This document shows, in pieces, positions 24,561 to 33,784 of a stretch of 64,000 nt of DNA (positions are counted from its first letter, which is position 1; each line of letters begins with the position of its first letter). Location of the stretch: contig CAJTGE010000014.1 in the NCBI GenBank assembly GCA_910575795.1, forward strand, positions 62,001 to 126,000. Reading direction: 5' to 3'. Origin of the DNA: Clostridiaceae bacterium. GTDB taxonomy: Bacteria > Bacillota > Clostridia > Lachnospirales > Lachnospiraceae. Both the position numbers and the translations under genes were made by a program. The notes under the pieces are model-generated. The model searched no databases and was not told the DNA's origin. It saw only the letters and a program-made list of their open reading frames with translations.

Positions 24561-25690
24561 CTCTTCACCTCGCTCTCCACCAGGAGATCATCCCCCAGCC
24601 TTGTCACAGAGGCCAGTGAAAGCGCCGCGGCATCCTCCACTGCCTGCGCGCCGCTTCCGCCGACTGGCGAGGGCGCCGTCTCTCCCCCAAAGATCTTCGG
24701 CGCTATGTATGCCTGGATCCAATTGACCATTCCGGACTGTAGCAGGGACCCGTTCAGCGTCGCGCCGCCCTCTGCCAGAATGCTGTCTATCCCCATTTTT
24801 CCCAGCCGCTGCATCAGCTCGCGAAGATCCAGACGGCCGTCCTTCTCCGGAATCGTCAGAATCTCACAGCCCGCATCCCTGTACGGCCGCAGCCGTTCCC
24901 TCTCCCCGCAGCAGGTTGCCAGAATGGTCCTCACATCCCCTGCCGTGACGATTACCTTTGCCCCTTGCGGAATCGTAAGCCGGCTGTCGCACAGAACCCG
25001 GATCGGATCCCTTCCTCCGGGAATCCGGCAGGTAAGCTGGGGATCGTCCGCCTTTACTGTCCCCGACCCGGCCATAATCGCCGTATACCGCCCCCGATCC
25101 TCATGGACACGCCTGCGCGCCTCCTCCCCGGTTATCCATCTGGATGCCCCTGCCGCAGTCGCAATCTTGCCGTCCATCGTCATCGCGTACTTCAGGACAA
25201 CGTAGGGCAGGCCAGTACGGATATAGTGGAAAAATACACGGTTCTGCGCTTCGCACGCCTCTCTCAGCACGCCTTCTGTCACCTGCAGGCCATGCTCCCT
25301 CAACATCCGGATTCCCTTACCCGCCACAAGAGGATTCGGATCGCCGGCCCCGACCACGACCCGGCTGATTCCGGCTTCCAGAATCGCCTCCGTGCATGGC
25401 GGCTGCCTTCCTGTATGGCAGCACGGCTCCAGCGTCACATACATCGAAGCGCCCGCCGCCGGTTCCCTGCACGAGCGCAGAGCCGCCCTCTCGGCATGGA
25501 GATCCCCGCACCTCGCATGCCATCCCTCGCCAATGACGCGTCCCTCCTTCACAATCACCGCACCCACCAGAGGGTTCGGGCTGACACGCCCGCAGCCCCG
25601 CTCTGCCAGCTCCACTGCGCGGCGCATAAACGCCTCATCCATCTGCCCAGGGCCGCTGTCTGGAACAGCGCATTTTTTCCAGTTTTCCAT
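24542..25690 (-). CDS. ribD: Bifunctional deaminase/reductase of riboflavin synthesis
   Basis: A 382-residue protein. Residues 18-160 are a cytidine-deaminase-like domain with zinc ligands in HAE (65-67) and PCC...C (89-99). Residues about 165-365 form the 5-amino-6-ribosylamino-uracil reductase with MTMDGKIATAAGASRWITG and LAEGGATLNGSLL. It is the first gene of ribD-ribE-ribBA-ribH and lies under the FMN riboswitch. GGTGAGCAG precedes the ATG. Confidence 0.95.
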   Translation of the reverse strand: MENWKKCAVPDSGPGQMDEAFMRRAVELAERGCGRVSPNPLVGAVIVKEGRVIGEGWHARCGDLHAERAALRSCREPAAGASMYVTLEPCCHTGRQPPCTEAILEAGISRVVVGAGDPNPLVAGKGIRMLREHGLQVTEGVLREACEAQNRVFFHYIRTGLPYVVLKYAMTMDGKIATAAGASRWITGEEARRRVHEDRGRYTAIMAGSGTVKADDPQLTCRIPGGRDPIRVLCDSRLTIPQGAKVIVTAGDVRTILATCCGERERLRPYRDAGCEILTIPEKDGRLDLRELMQRLGKMGIDSILAEGGATLNGSLLQSGMVNWIQAYIAPKIFGGETAPSPVGGSGAQAVEDAAALSLASVTRLGDDLLVESEVKRCLQGS

Positions 25691-25814
25691 CTGCTCACCT
25701 TCTTACACTTTTATTCATATCTGTTGTAAACCGGACAGAAGAATCCCCTTCCCCTGCCGCGCGGCCCGCAATGCCGCCCCGGCGGCAAGCATTCTTATGC
25801 GGGCCTGTGCATAA

Positions 25815-25841
25815 AAAAACACCCCAAACTCTCGTTCAGGG
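25815..25841 (-). terminator. Second terminator in the rib leader
   Basis: On the minus strand CCCTGAAC-GAGA-GTTTGGGG pairs over 8 bp with two wobbles and is followed by GTGTTTTTTT. It lies between the FMN aptamer's own terminator (25931-25970) and ribD, giving two stop points in series before the first gene. Confidence 0.6.
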
Positions 25842-25930
25842 CATTATCTTTACTGAATCATCTATATATCTCCACACAGCGGACGGCAGCAGCCTTCGTT
25901 TTCTATCATAAAAGCCCTTTCATATGCTTC

Positions 25931-25970
25931 TAAAATAAAAAATCCCGGAACTGTAAACACAATTCCAGGG
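25931..25970 (-). terminator. Riboswitch expression-platform terminator
   Basis: A GC hairpin (CCCTGGAA...TTCCGGG with one bulge) followed by ATTTTTTATTTT on the minus strand lies about 50 nt after the FMN aptamer. It is the probable expression platform: formed when FMN is bound, stopping the rib transcript. Confidence 0.65.
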
Positions 25971-26019
25971 TTCCTCTCGCAACTGCATCCTGATTCGGAA
26001 TATACATCAGAACTATGCA

Positions 26020-26134
26020 AAGTCATCTTCTTCTATCCAGACTGTACTGTCGGTTTTGGAATCTCACCAAATCCTGCGCCTGCGCGCTCGCGGACTTTAC
26101 CGCCGATCGGGAATTTCACCCTGCCCTGAAGATC
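26020..26134 (-). ncRNA. FMN riboswitch (RFN element)
   Basis: The minus strand reads ATCTTCAGGGCAGGGTGAAA, then TTCCCGATCGGCGGTAAAGT, CCGCGAGC, GATTTGGTGAGATTCC and ends GATAGAAGAAGATG. These are the conserved blocks of the RFN aptamer, including the closing P1 helix ATCTTC/GAAGAT. It senses FMN and governs the downstream rib operon. Confidence 0.95.
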
Positions 26135-26150
26135 TGTTTTATTTTATATA

Positions 26151-26179
26151 ATCATAGATCGATTGAGGGATATTGTCAA
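26151..26179 (-). promoter_or_regulatory. Promoter of the rib operon
   Basis: Minus-strand TTGACA (26174-26179), a 17-bp spacer and TATGAT (26151-26156), placing the start just ahead of the FMN aptamer. A 10-bp perfect hairpin (AACCGTTCAG) at 26223-26248 upstream probably ends the preceding na/pi gene's neighbourhood. Confidence 0.75.
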
Positions 26180-26317
26180 GAATGTTTTTGCTGTTTTTCA
26201 GTTCCCAACGCCATAATGCAGCAACCGTTCAGGGATATCTGAACGGTTACGTGATGGGATTAATTGTGAGAAGGCCGCCGCTAACAGAGAACCTGCCCCT
26301 TCACGGCCATCCCCCGT

Positions 26318-27997
26318 CTACATCTCATCCTTCACATACCCGGCCAGATTATAGGCATGATCCGAAATCCTCTCCAGATTACTGATAATATCCAAAAACA
26401 CCACTCCGGACGAGGGCTGGCACTCCCCTCTGGACAGCCGTTCAATATGTTTATCGCGCAGCTCCTCCTCCAGCATATCCACATCATCCTCATACTGGCT
26501 GACCTTGCGCACATCGTCCATATCGCCCGTCTGACGGGCCGCAACCGCGTGGGTAAAGGATTTTACCGCCTTTTCGCTGATCGCCCTCAAATCACAGCTC
26601 CCCGTCTCCGAAAACGATATTCCGTGCTGCGCCATATACTCCGCCTGCTCCGCCAGGTTCTCACAGTGATCCCCCACGCGCTCAATATCTGTTATGCTGT
26701 AAAACAGGTTATTGACCAAAAGTTTCTGCCGCTCCGTGAGAGACAGATTATTGACCTTGATCAGATACCCGGTCAGAAGCTCTTCCATGCGATCAATGTC
26801 CTTCTCATTTTTGTAAACCCTTTCGATCGTCTCCGGATCCCGGTTCTCGATGGCCTCTGACGCCAGGCGGATGTTATTTAAGGCAATCTGGCCCATATGC
26901 ACGGTCTCCATCTGCGCCACCTCGATGGCGAACATCGGCGACTCAAAAATACGCTGATCCAGATGGCGGAGCGCCTGCGTCGTCTCGCCGGCGTTTCCTG
27001 CCTCCGCCTCGCTCCCGTCCTCCTTGTCCTTTACAATCAGCCCGGATATCTTCACAAGCTGGTTGGCAAAGGGGTACAAAAGCAGTGTGTTCATCACATT
27101 AAAGATCGTGTGGAACATCGAGATCTGTACAGAACTGATATGCGCCGAGGCCGCTTCCGGGCGCAGCATGGACAGGGCGAACATGCCGATCCCGAAGATA
27201 ACGGCGCCCATTGTGTTAAACGACAGATGGATGGCCGCCGCGCGCTTGGCCGTCCGGTTTGCTCCCGCGCTGGAGAGCATGGCCGTTAAACAGGTGCCGA
27301 TATTCTGCCCCAGCGTGATATAGATAGCCGCCCCGGTCGTCACAATCCCGTTCATGGCCAGCGTCTGCAGGATGCCGACCGATGCGGTCGAACTCTGGAT
27401 CACGGCCGTCACCAGCGCTCCTGTCAGGATTCCCAGAATCGGGTTTCTCCCCATAATCGCAAACGCCTGCGCAAAAATCGGCGCGTCCGTATACGGCGCG
27501 ATGGAACCGCTCATAAATTCCAGGCCCACAAACAGAAGGCCCACGCCGCTTACAATCTCGCCGATCAGGTTCATATTCTGCTTTTTGGAAAATACGATCA
27601 TGAAGCTGCCGATTCCGATACACAGAGGTGCAAAAAAAGACGGCTGGAGAACCGAAAACGCGTCTCCAAGCTGATTTAAAGAAACCATCCAGGCCGTGAT
27701 TGTTGTTCCGATATTCGCGCCCATAATCACGCCCACGGCCTGGGTCAGATTTAAAATACCTGCATTTACAAAGCCGACCACCATAACCGTGGTCGCCGCG
27801 CTGCTGTGCAGGATTGCCGTAATCAGGGCCCCCAGCACAACTCCTAAAAAACGATTATTCGTCACCATTCCCAGGAAATGGCTCATCTTGCTTCCCGCTG
27901 TCTTCTGCATGCCGTCGCCCATAATCCGCATGCCGTACAGAAACATGCCCAGGCCGCCGGCAAATCCAAACAGATTGCTTACGTCACTAACCGACAT
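26318..27997 (-). CDS. Na/Pi cotransporter family protein with PhoU-like domain
   Basis: A 559-residue membrane protein. Residues 1-320 hold the two inverted NptA/PNaS repeats with GFAGGLGMFLYGMRIMGDGM, GALITAILHSSAATTVMVVG and a matching GALVTAVIQSSTASVGILQT, the paired Q/H-S-S motifs that bind Na+ and phosphate. Residues about 340-559 form a cytosolic PhoU-like helical domain. It imports phosphate with Na+. AGGAGGAGAG precedes the ATG. It is transcribed separately from the upstream MATE gene, from a promoter at 28163-28192. Confidence 0.9.
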   Translation of the reverse strand: MSVSDVSNLFGFAGGLGMFLYGMRIMGDGMQKTAGSKMSHFLGMVTNNRFLGVVLGALITAILHSSAATTVMVVGFVNAGILNLTQAVGVIMGANIGTTITAWMVSLNQLGDAFSVLQPSFFAPLCIGIGSFMIVFSKKQNMNLIGEIVSGVGLLFVGLEFMSGSIAPYTDAPIFAQAFAIMGRNPILGILTGALVTAVIQSSTASVGILQTLAMNGIVTTGAAIYITLGQNIGTCLTAMLSSAGANRTAKRAAAIHLSFNTMGAVIFGIGMFALSMLRPEAASAHISSVQISMFHTIFNVMNTLLLYPFANQLVKISGLIVKDKEDGSEAEAGNAGETTQALRHLDQRIFESPMFAIEVAQMETVHMGQIALNNIRLASEAIENRDPETIERVYKNEKDIDRMEELLTGYLIKVNNLSLTERQKLLVNNLFYSITDIERVGDHCENLAEQAEYMAQHGISFSETGSCDLRAISEKAVKSFTHAVAARQTGDMDDVRKVSQYEDDVDMLEEELRDKHIERLSRGECQPSSGVVFLDIISNLERISDHAYNLAGYVKDEM

Positions 27998-28162
27998 AAA
28001 AACTCTCCTCCTGTGTAACCCCTTTTGTCACCGCTCAGGCGATCGAAACCGCTTCACTCTTTTTCTCTTTCAAAACAGCAACATCCTGTCACAGCACTGA
28101 CGCCGCTTTTTCGTCCCGTTTGCCCGGGAGAGCGCCAAATCCCCCGCTGTCACAGCCTTTTT

Positions 28163-28192
28163 ACTATATCACACAGTAACAGGGCTTTTCAA
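28163..28192 (-). promoter_or_regulatory. Promoter of the Na/Pi transporter gene
   Basis: Minus-strand TTGAAA (28187-28192), an 18-bp spacer and TATAGT (28163-28168), about 165 bp upstream of the start codon. Confidence 0.6.
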
Positions 28193-28246
28193 TCAGTTTC
28201 GCGCGCTGAAAGCATTTTTATCTAATATGGACAGTCCCGGACTCTT

Positions 28247-29608
28247 TTACCTCGTATTTTCGGCACACCGTTTCAAAATTTTTCCAATCAGCAGGACATA
28301 TGCCGTGATACTGACCACGGTCCCGCTAAAATCCGACAGCGGTTCTGTGTAAAAGAGATTTTCTATGCCGAAAAAGGGCGGTATCAGGAGCGCGCCCGCT
28401 ATGTATACGGTTTTGCGGAACATGGACAGGCAGACCGCCGCCTGAGGGATTCCCATGCCGGTAAAGCCGTCCACTATCGCGTACTGCACAGCCAGAGGGA
28501 TTACTCCCAGCGCGTAGATCCGGATCCCCCGCACAGCCATCTCGATATACTGCGGATTTCCCGTGAAAATTTTCACAAAAAGGCCCGGAAAGATCTGGGA
28601 AACCGCAAACATGACACAGTTAAAAGCCAGCGCCAGAAAGACGATGTATTTCTGCGCGCTTTTGATGCGCTCCGGCTGCCCGGCCCCGAAATTAAATCCC
28701 AGGACAGGCCCGGTCCCGGCCGTGATTCCGCCGAGCGGCATGGTGATCATCAGCATAAAGCTCTGCACAATCGTCATGCTTGTCAGGAGCATATCCGCAT
28801 CTTTCCCGCCATAAGCCTGAATCACGGTATTCAATGTGATAATCAGCACATTGTCAAAGGCAATGATCAAAAACGGCGTAAGACCCAGCGCCAGAATACG
28901 CCCCATCAGGCGCTTTCTCACTCCTCTGAGGCCGAGGCGGATCACCACCCGTCTCCCGCACAGAAAGCGCAGCACAAAGCCGCACGATACGATCTGCGAC
29001 AGAACCGTGGCCAGAGCCGCGCCCTTCACTCCCATGGAACAGCCGAAAATCAGAACCGGATCCAGGATAGTATTGATGAGCGCGCCCACAGCCACGGACG
29101 CCATGCCCACCTTTGCGAATCCCTGGCAGATAATAAACTGGTTCATCCCGATCGACATCAGCGCAAAGAAGGTTCCCATCAGGTAAATGGTAAAATACTG
29201 CTCTGCATACGGGTAAATGGCCTCGCTGGCCCCAAAGCTTCGCAGAATCCATTCCCTGCCGGCCAGGGTAAGCGCTGTGATGACGCCTGACAGAACCGCC
29301 AGAAGCGCAAACCCGGTGGAAAGGATCTGGCCCGCCTCCTCCTCATTTCCCTGTCCCATACGGATACTCATAAGCGGCGATCCGCCGACGCCCACCAGGT
29401 ACGCAAAAGCGGAAATAAAGGATACAAGCGGCCCGCACACGCCCACCCCGGCCAGGGCCGCATCCCCTGTTACGGGGATGTTTCCGATATACATGCGATC
29501 CACGACGCTGTACAATACGTTTACAAACTGGGCCAGCATGGACGGAATGGCCAGACGCAGCACAAGCCTCCTGATATCATCCCGGCCCAGATCATTTTCG
29601 ATTTTCAT
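28247..29608 (-). CDS. MATE family efflux transporter
   Basis: A 453-residue protein with 12 hydrophobic helices and the MATE signatures LRLAIPSMLAQFVNVLYSVV and GDAALAGVGVCGP near the N-terminus, and a second half beginning around residue 235. It starts 5 bp after the DAHP synthase stop, so the two are probably one operon. MATE proteins exchange drugs or metabolites for Na+ or H+. Pairing with aromatic biosynthesis hints at export of an aromatic product, which is inference. Confidence 0.9.
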   Translation of the reverse strand: MKIENDLGRDDIRRLVLRLAIPSMLAQFVNVLYSVVDRMYIGNIPVTGDAALAGVGVCGPLVSFISAFAYLVGVGGSPLMSIRMGQGNEEEAGQILSTGFALLAVLSGVITALTLAGREWILRSFGASEAIYPYAEQYFTIYLMGTFFALMSIGMNQFIICQGFAKVGMASVAVGALINTILDPVLIFGCSMGVKGAALATVLSQIVSCGFVLRFLCGRRVVIRLGLRGVRKRLMGRILALGLTPFLIIAFDNVLIITLNTVIQAYGGKDADMLLTSMTIVQSFMLMITMPLGGITAGTGPVLGFNFGAGQPERIKSAQKYIVFLALAFNCVMFAVSQIFPGLFVKIFTGNPQYIEMAVRGIRIYALGVIPLAVQYAIVDGFTGMGIPQAAVCLSMFRKTVYIAGALLIPPFFGIENLFYTEPLSDFSGTVVSITAYVLLIGKILKRCAENTR

Positions 29609-29613
29609 ATGCG

Positions 29614-30642
29614 CTACAGGCTCTCAGCCATCTCATACAAAAGCCGCTCCGAATCCTCCCAGCCCAGGCATGGATCCGTGATCGATTTTCCATAGCAGTG
29701 CTCCCCCACCTTCTGGCAGCCCGGCTCAATATAGCTCTCGATCATGACGCCTTTCACCAAGTAATGGATATCCCTGGAATGGCGGCGGCTGTGCAGCACC
29801 TCCTTCACGATCCGGATCTGCTCCATATACTGTTTATTGGAATTAGAGTGGTTTGCGTCCACAATACAGGCCGGATACTGCAGATCCCGCTCCCCGTAGA
29901 GCTCCAGAAGCAGCTTCAAATCCTCGTAGTGATAGTTGGGCAGGCACTGGCTGTGCTTATTGACCGCCCCGCGCAGAATACAGTGCGTGAGCGGATTCCC
30001 CTGCGTCTTCACCTCCCAGCTCCGGTAAATGAACTCATGGCCGTGCTGCGCCGCGTGAACCGCGTTGAGCATCACGGAAAGCGCGCCGCTGGTCGGGTTT
30101 TTCATCCCCACCGGCACATCGATCCCGCTGGACACCAGACGGTGCTGCTGATTTTCCACCGAGCGCGCGCCTACGGCAATATAGGACATCACATCCGAGA
30201 GATACGTCAGGTTTTCCGGGTAAAGCATCTCGTCCGCGGTCGAAAAGCCCGTTTCCCGGATCACCCGCATGTGGAGCTTGCGGATCGCAATAAGCCCCTC
30301 GTACAGATTCGGCTTCTTCTCCGGATTCGGCTGATGCAGAAGCCCCTTATAGCCGTCCCCTGTGGTCCGCGGCTTATTGGTGTAGATGCGCGGGATAAGG
30401 ATCAGCTTATCCTTCACCTTCTCCTGCACTCCGGCCAGGCGGCAGACATAATCGCACACCGAATCCTCCCGATCCGCAGAGCACGGCCCTATAATCACAA
30501 GAAATTTATCGCTCTTCCCGGTAAACACATCGCGGATTTGCGCATCCTTTTTCTCCTTTTCAAGCGCCAGATCCGGCTCCAGCGGAAATGCTTCCCTGAT
30601 CTGATCCGGCGTGGGAAGCTCGCTCACAAACTCAAAGCCCAT
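29614..30642 (-). CDS. 3-deoxy-7-phosphoheptulonate (DAHP) synthase, class I
   Basis: A 342-residue protein from ATG 30642 behind AACAGGAGGAATGGACC. It has LVIIGPCSADREDSVCDY, PRTTGDGYKGLLHQP and NPTSGALSVMLNAVHAAQHG, the AroFGH-type active site, plus D-A-N-H-S-N-S-N near the end for metal. It condenses PEP and erythrose-4-phosphate at the entry of the shikimate pathway. A consensus promoter lies 100 bp upstream. No T-box or trp-type leader is evident. Confidence 0.92.
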   Translation of the reverse strand: MGFEFVSELPTPDQIREAFPLEPDLALEKEKKDAQIRDVFTGKSDKFLVIIGPCSADREDSVCDYVCRLAGVQEKVKDKLILIPRIYTNKPRTTGDGYKGLLHQPNPEKKPNLYEGLIAIRKLHMRVIRETGFSTADEMLYPENLTYLSDVMSYIAVGARSVENQQHRLVSSGIDVPVGMKNPTSGALSVMLNAVHAAQHGHEFIYRSWEVKTQGNPLTHCILRGAVNKHSQCLPNYHYEDLKLLLELYGERDLQYPACIVDANHSNSNKQYMEQIRIVKEVLHSRRHSRDIHYLVKGVMIESYIEPGCQKVGEHCYGKSITDPCLGWEDSERLLYEMAESL

Positions 30643-30741
30643 AGGTCCATTCCTCCTGTTGATGTAAAATCGCTGTCTTATATAAAACCGGTTCCCGCAT
30701 ACCGCCCGGAAAGGGCGCGCAAAAATCACGGCCGCGCGTCC

Positions 30742-30770
30742 ATTATAATATAGAAAAAATAATTCATCAA
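30742..30770 (-). promoter_or_regulatory. Promoter of the DAHP synthase operon
   Basis: Minus-strand TTGATG (30765-30770), 17-bp spacer and TATAAT (30742-30747). Confidence 0.7.
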
Positions 30771-30790
30771 TAGATTTACGGCTGTAAAAC

Positions 30791-30819
30791 TTGACGAAAT
30801 CGCAATTTCATAATAAAAT
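30791..30819 (+). promoter_or_regulatory. Plus-strand promoter facing a gene-free stretch
   Basis: TTGACG (30791-30796), a 17-bp spacer and TAAAAT (30814-30819) on the plus strand, divergent from the DAHP synthase promoter. Transcription would run into a region without a convincing gene and end at the terminator at 31064-31105. Confidence 0.5.
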
Positions 30820-30825
30820 AGGTGG

Positions 30826-31105
30826 TATCAAAAAATTTTTTTAAATTTTTTTGATCTACGTGCAATAAAATGCGGAGGCGCCGCATTAACTTATTGAACG
30901 GATGAAAATCATTTCTGTTCGAGAGCGCGAAGCGGAACCTAACATAACAACAAATCAAGTTACCCGAATTCCTTGATGCATTACACTCCGTTACAACCGC
31001 TTCCAGAATCTCTTACAGAATCTTCTCAGCAGCAGATATCACAACCAGTATCTGCCGCTGGATAAAAAAGCATCGGCGCTGAGCTTCTCAGTCCGGTGCT
31101 TTTTT
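30826..31105 (+). ncRNA. Candidate non-coding RNA of about 280 nt
   Basis: Between the plus-strand promoter at 30791 and a strong terminator (AAAAAAGCATCGG...CCGGTGCTTTTTT, 31064-31105) no frame longer than about 30 codons has a good ribosome site. The stretch holds a long AT hairpin (about 30828-30856), AATGCGG-AGGCG-CCGCATT near 30870-30890, and a GTTC...GAAC hairpin near 30918-30939. It may be a small RNA, or a very short peptide may be made from ATG 30902 or 30977. No known RNA family was recognised. Confidence 0.35.
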
Positions 31106-31174
31106 ATTTGTATACATTCGTCCCGCCCGCTGAACTAAAAATGGCTGCCCCTGCGGACAGCCTGAAATTCACGT

Positions 31175-33532
31175 CTATTCCCCGATAAATATCGTATCCC
31201 CCTCCGAAAGCTTCTGCTGGAACAATCCCGGACGTCCGTTTACAGTCAGCTTGATATCCCCTTTGGGATTCTTCAGATCAATACCGGAATATTCGAGCAT
31301 ATCCATCAGATAATAGGGATCCCCATCCGGTTTTCGGGGCAGCCGAAGCTGTGAGCCGTTCAGATAAAACAAAACCTCTCTCCTGACAAAGGACGCCTGG
31401 GCAGCCCCGCGGCTGCCCTGCTTTATCCCCTGTGCCTGAACGGTTTCCCGGGCCGCCGTACCACGCTCCCGGTCCAATACCGCTTCCGCCGCATTCTCCG
31501 GCCCGTCAGTCTCTGATGTTTCTTCAAAGCCGCCCTTCGATTCAGCGGGCTCTGCACTCCCGCTCTCCGGGGATTCCGCCTTTGACGGCGCCCCAGAGCC
31601 GCTTTCCGGCGCCGCAATGTCCTCATACTCTGTCTCCGCCTCGCCGCCGTCATCCGGAGCGGCGTCAAAGCCGCCGCCTCCCTGCGCCGCATCAAAGCCT
31701 GTCCCCTGTTCAGCCGCATCTGATGCATCCTGCGTCTGCGCATCTTCTTCCGGCGCATCGTCATTCTGCATCATTTCATCCGGAACCGCTTCGGCCCGCG
31801 CATCTTCCCCCGGCGCATTTCCGCTTAAATCATCATCCTGCCAGGCGTCCTCATCTCCTGCCTGCGTCTCATCTTTGTCCGTCTCCTCATGCCGCGGCGG
31901 ATCCGGCATCCTCAGCATAACCACATCCCCGTTCTTCAAAGGCGTCTTAAGCGGCGCATACGCCCCGTTCAGCGTGATCTCAAGGCATTCCTTCGCGCCC
32001 TCCACATCCCCTAAACAGGCTTTTGCAGACTCTCCTGAGATAGCAGGCATAAAGTCGATGATATCTCCCGCGTGGATTACATCCGAGAGCTTTCCCTCCT
32101 TTTTGTTGATGAAAAGGGAGGCCGGCTGCGCTGATGTCCCGTAAAATACCTTCCGCCTTCCATTGAGCATCACTGTTATGTTAAGCCCTGAACGCCCCAG
32201 GATATCCTGGAAATTAAAGCCATTCATCATCAGCAGGTTTAACGCGGTAAAGCTTCCGCTTCTGAACAGCTTTGCCGGCCTGTTGTTCAGCGTCACCCGG
32301 AAGCTGTCATTGATCAGGTTCAGCCCCGAAGAAATCACAATCCCCAGCGGAGTCGCGTATTCCGGATTGTTCAGATCATATTCATCCGAAAATGCATTCG
32401 CCCGGAAGTTATTTCCCGCGATGGCCACACGGTTCTCATCCATCTGGAGAACCTCCGTGATCCGCTCCTTTAACCCTGCCAGCTTGCTCCCGCCGCCTGC
32501 CAGGAACAGGGCCGAGGGCGGCCCTCCGTTCACGTCAAGGACTTTCTGCGCGATCTCCTTTGACAACAGCTCCGTCATTCCCTCAATGCACTTTAAAAGC
32601 TCTTCTCTGGAAATGCACTGTTCAATCCCCAGAATATCCGTAAAAGAAATCTCTTCCTTCTGGTCTGTCTGGGCCTTGATCGTCTCCGCTGTCTCAAAAT
32701 CCACCAGATACTTCTTCATAATCGCTTCCGTGATCTCATCTCCCGCCACGGTCGCCATCGTATAGCCCGTCACGCTTCCGTCCATACAGGCCGCAATATC
32801 CGATGTGCCGGCCCCTATATCCACCATAACCAGGTTTAGCAGGCGCAGATTCTCGGGAATCGCCGCATTGATGGCCGCAATCGGCTCCAGCGTAATACTC
32901 GCCACATCGAGGCCAATCTTGTGCATCGTCGTGTAGAGGCTCTCCACCACCTCGCTCGGAAGAAAGGTCGCGATCAGATCCACCCTGACATTCCGGCCCC
33001 GGTGATCCTTTAAACTGGAAATCATATACTGATCCAGATAATACTGACATACCGTATAGCCGACCAGATAAAAGCGCCCGGTAATCTCCTCGGCGCTGTT
33101 TTCCGCCTCAAACGCATCCTCGGCCCGCCCAATCGCGCCGGCCTCCAGACGGCTGATAATCTCATCATCAATCAACTGCGTCCCGGGCAGCTCAAGCTCA
33201 AACTCAGCCCGCTTCGTCCTCAGGGCCCGCCCCGCCGCGGCGACGCACACGTGCTTCAGCTCGCAGTGGATCCGGCTCTCCAGACGCTTCTTGACTTTCT
33301 TTGCGAGTCCCGCCACCTTTTCAATATCCTCAATCTGTCCGTCCACCATCGCGCGTTCCGCGTGCTCTTCCCGCTCGATAGCAATGATCTTTACTTTCCC
33401 GTCCTCCACGGTTCCCACCATGCCAATCAGGCTCCGCGTCCCGATATCCAGCGCAAACACCATATGCTCCGGCTGCACCGCCGCCGGCGTCCGCGCCGGC
33501 GCTTCTGTCTTTTTCACCCGTCCTCTAGCCAT
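31175..33532 (-). CDS. FtsA-like actin-fold ATPase with acidic linker and C-terminal ubiquitin-like domain
   Basis: A 785-residue protein from ATG 33532 behind AGGAGGGAGAGC. Residues about 20-370 are an FtsA/PilM-type ATPase: MVFALDIGTRSLIGMVG (phosphate 1), LNLVMVDIGAGTSDIAA (phosphate 2) and ALFLAGGGSKLAGL (adenosine). Residues about 370-540 hold two small strand-rich domains. Residues about 545-690 are Asp/Glu/Ala-rich and probably disordered. The last 70 residues (VLFYLNGSQLRLPRKPDGDP then KLTVNGRPGLFQQKLSEGDT) look like a beta-grasp domain. This paralogue is common in Clostridia beside true FtsA; its role is not settled. Confidence 0.75.
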   Translation of the reverse strand: MARGRVKKTEAPARTPAAVQPEHMVFALDIGTRSLIGMVGTVEDGKVKIIAIEREEHAERAMVDGQIEDIEKVAGLAKKVKKRLESRIHCELKHVCVAAAGRALRTKRAEFELELPGTQLIDDEIISRLEAGAIGRAEDAFEAENSAEEITGRFYLVGYTVCQYYLDQYMISSLKDHRGRNVRVDLIATFLPSEVVESLYTTMHKIGLDVASITLEPIAAINAAIPENLRLLNLVMVDIGAGTSDIAACMDGSVTGYTMATVAGDEITEAIMKKYLVDFETAETIKAQTDQKEEISFTDILGIEQCISREELLKCIEGMTELLSKEIAQKVLDVNGGPPSALFLAGGGSKLAGLKERITEVLQMDENRVAIAGNNFRANAFSDEYDLNNPEYATPLGIVISSGLNLINDSFRVTLNNRPAKLFRSGSFTALNLLMMNGFNFQDILGRSGLNITVMLNGRRKVFYGTSAQPASLFINKKEGKLSDVIHAGDIIDFMPAISGESAKACLGDVEGAKECLEITLNGAYAPLKTPLKNGDVVMLRMPDPPRHEETDKDETQAGDEDAWQDDDLSGNAPGEDARAEAVPDEMMQNDDAPEEDAQTQDASDAAEQGTGFDAAQGGGGFDAAPDDGGEAETEYEDIAAPESGSGAPSKAESPESGSAEPAESKGGFEETSETDGPENAAEAVLDRERGTAARETVQAQGIKQGSRGAAQASFVRREVLFYLNGSQLRLPRKPDGDPYYLMDMLEYSGIDLKNPKGDIKLTVNGRPGLFQQKLSEGDTIFIGE

Positions 33533-33714
33533 GCTCTCCCTCCTGCGCGGCATACGTCACAAAATTGCTCCGCGCCCTGTCATTCGTCTTCTCCTATTAT
33601 ATAAAAATGAGGGCGCAATGTAAATCTTTTTTATCGTTTTGGGGGAAATCTGTTTTGCTTCATTCTGTTTACAGAAATGCCATTATACCAGCTCTGCTCT
33701 CCCAAAAACGCTCC

Positions 33715-33754
33715 AAAAAAGCGCGCTGCAGCCCCAATCCAAGCCACAGCGCGC
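33715..33754 (-). terminator. Terminator of the lipoprotein gene
   Basis: GCGCGCTG and CAGCGCGC pair over 8 bp around an 18-nt loop and are followed by TTTTTT on the minus strand, 30 bp after the lipoprotein stop. Confidence 0.75.
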
Positions 33755-33784
33755 ATCCAGCATACTTTCTATACAATTCTTCCG

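Noticed and set aside
29698..30753. A 351-codon plus-strand frame
   Set aside because: Antisense to DAHP synthase; the minus-strand protein shows all family motifs, the plus-strand one shows none.
30643..30830. A T-box or trp-type leader for DAHP synthase
   Set aside because: The T-box consensus AGGGTGGNACCGCG is absent and the leader from the promoter is only about 95 nt.
30776..30958. A 60-codon minus-strand frame upstream of DAHP synthase
   Set aside because: It overlaps the DAHP promoter region and has no protein-like features or ribosome site.
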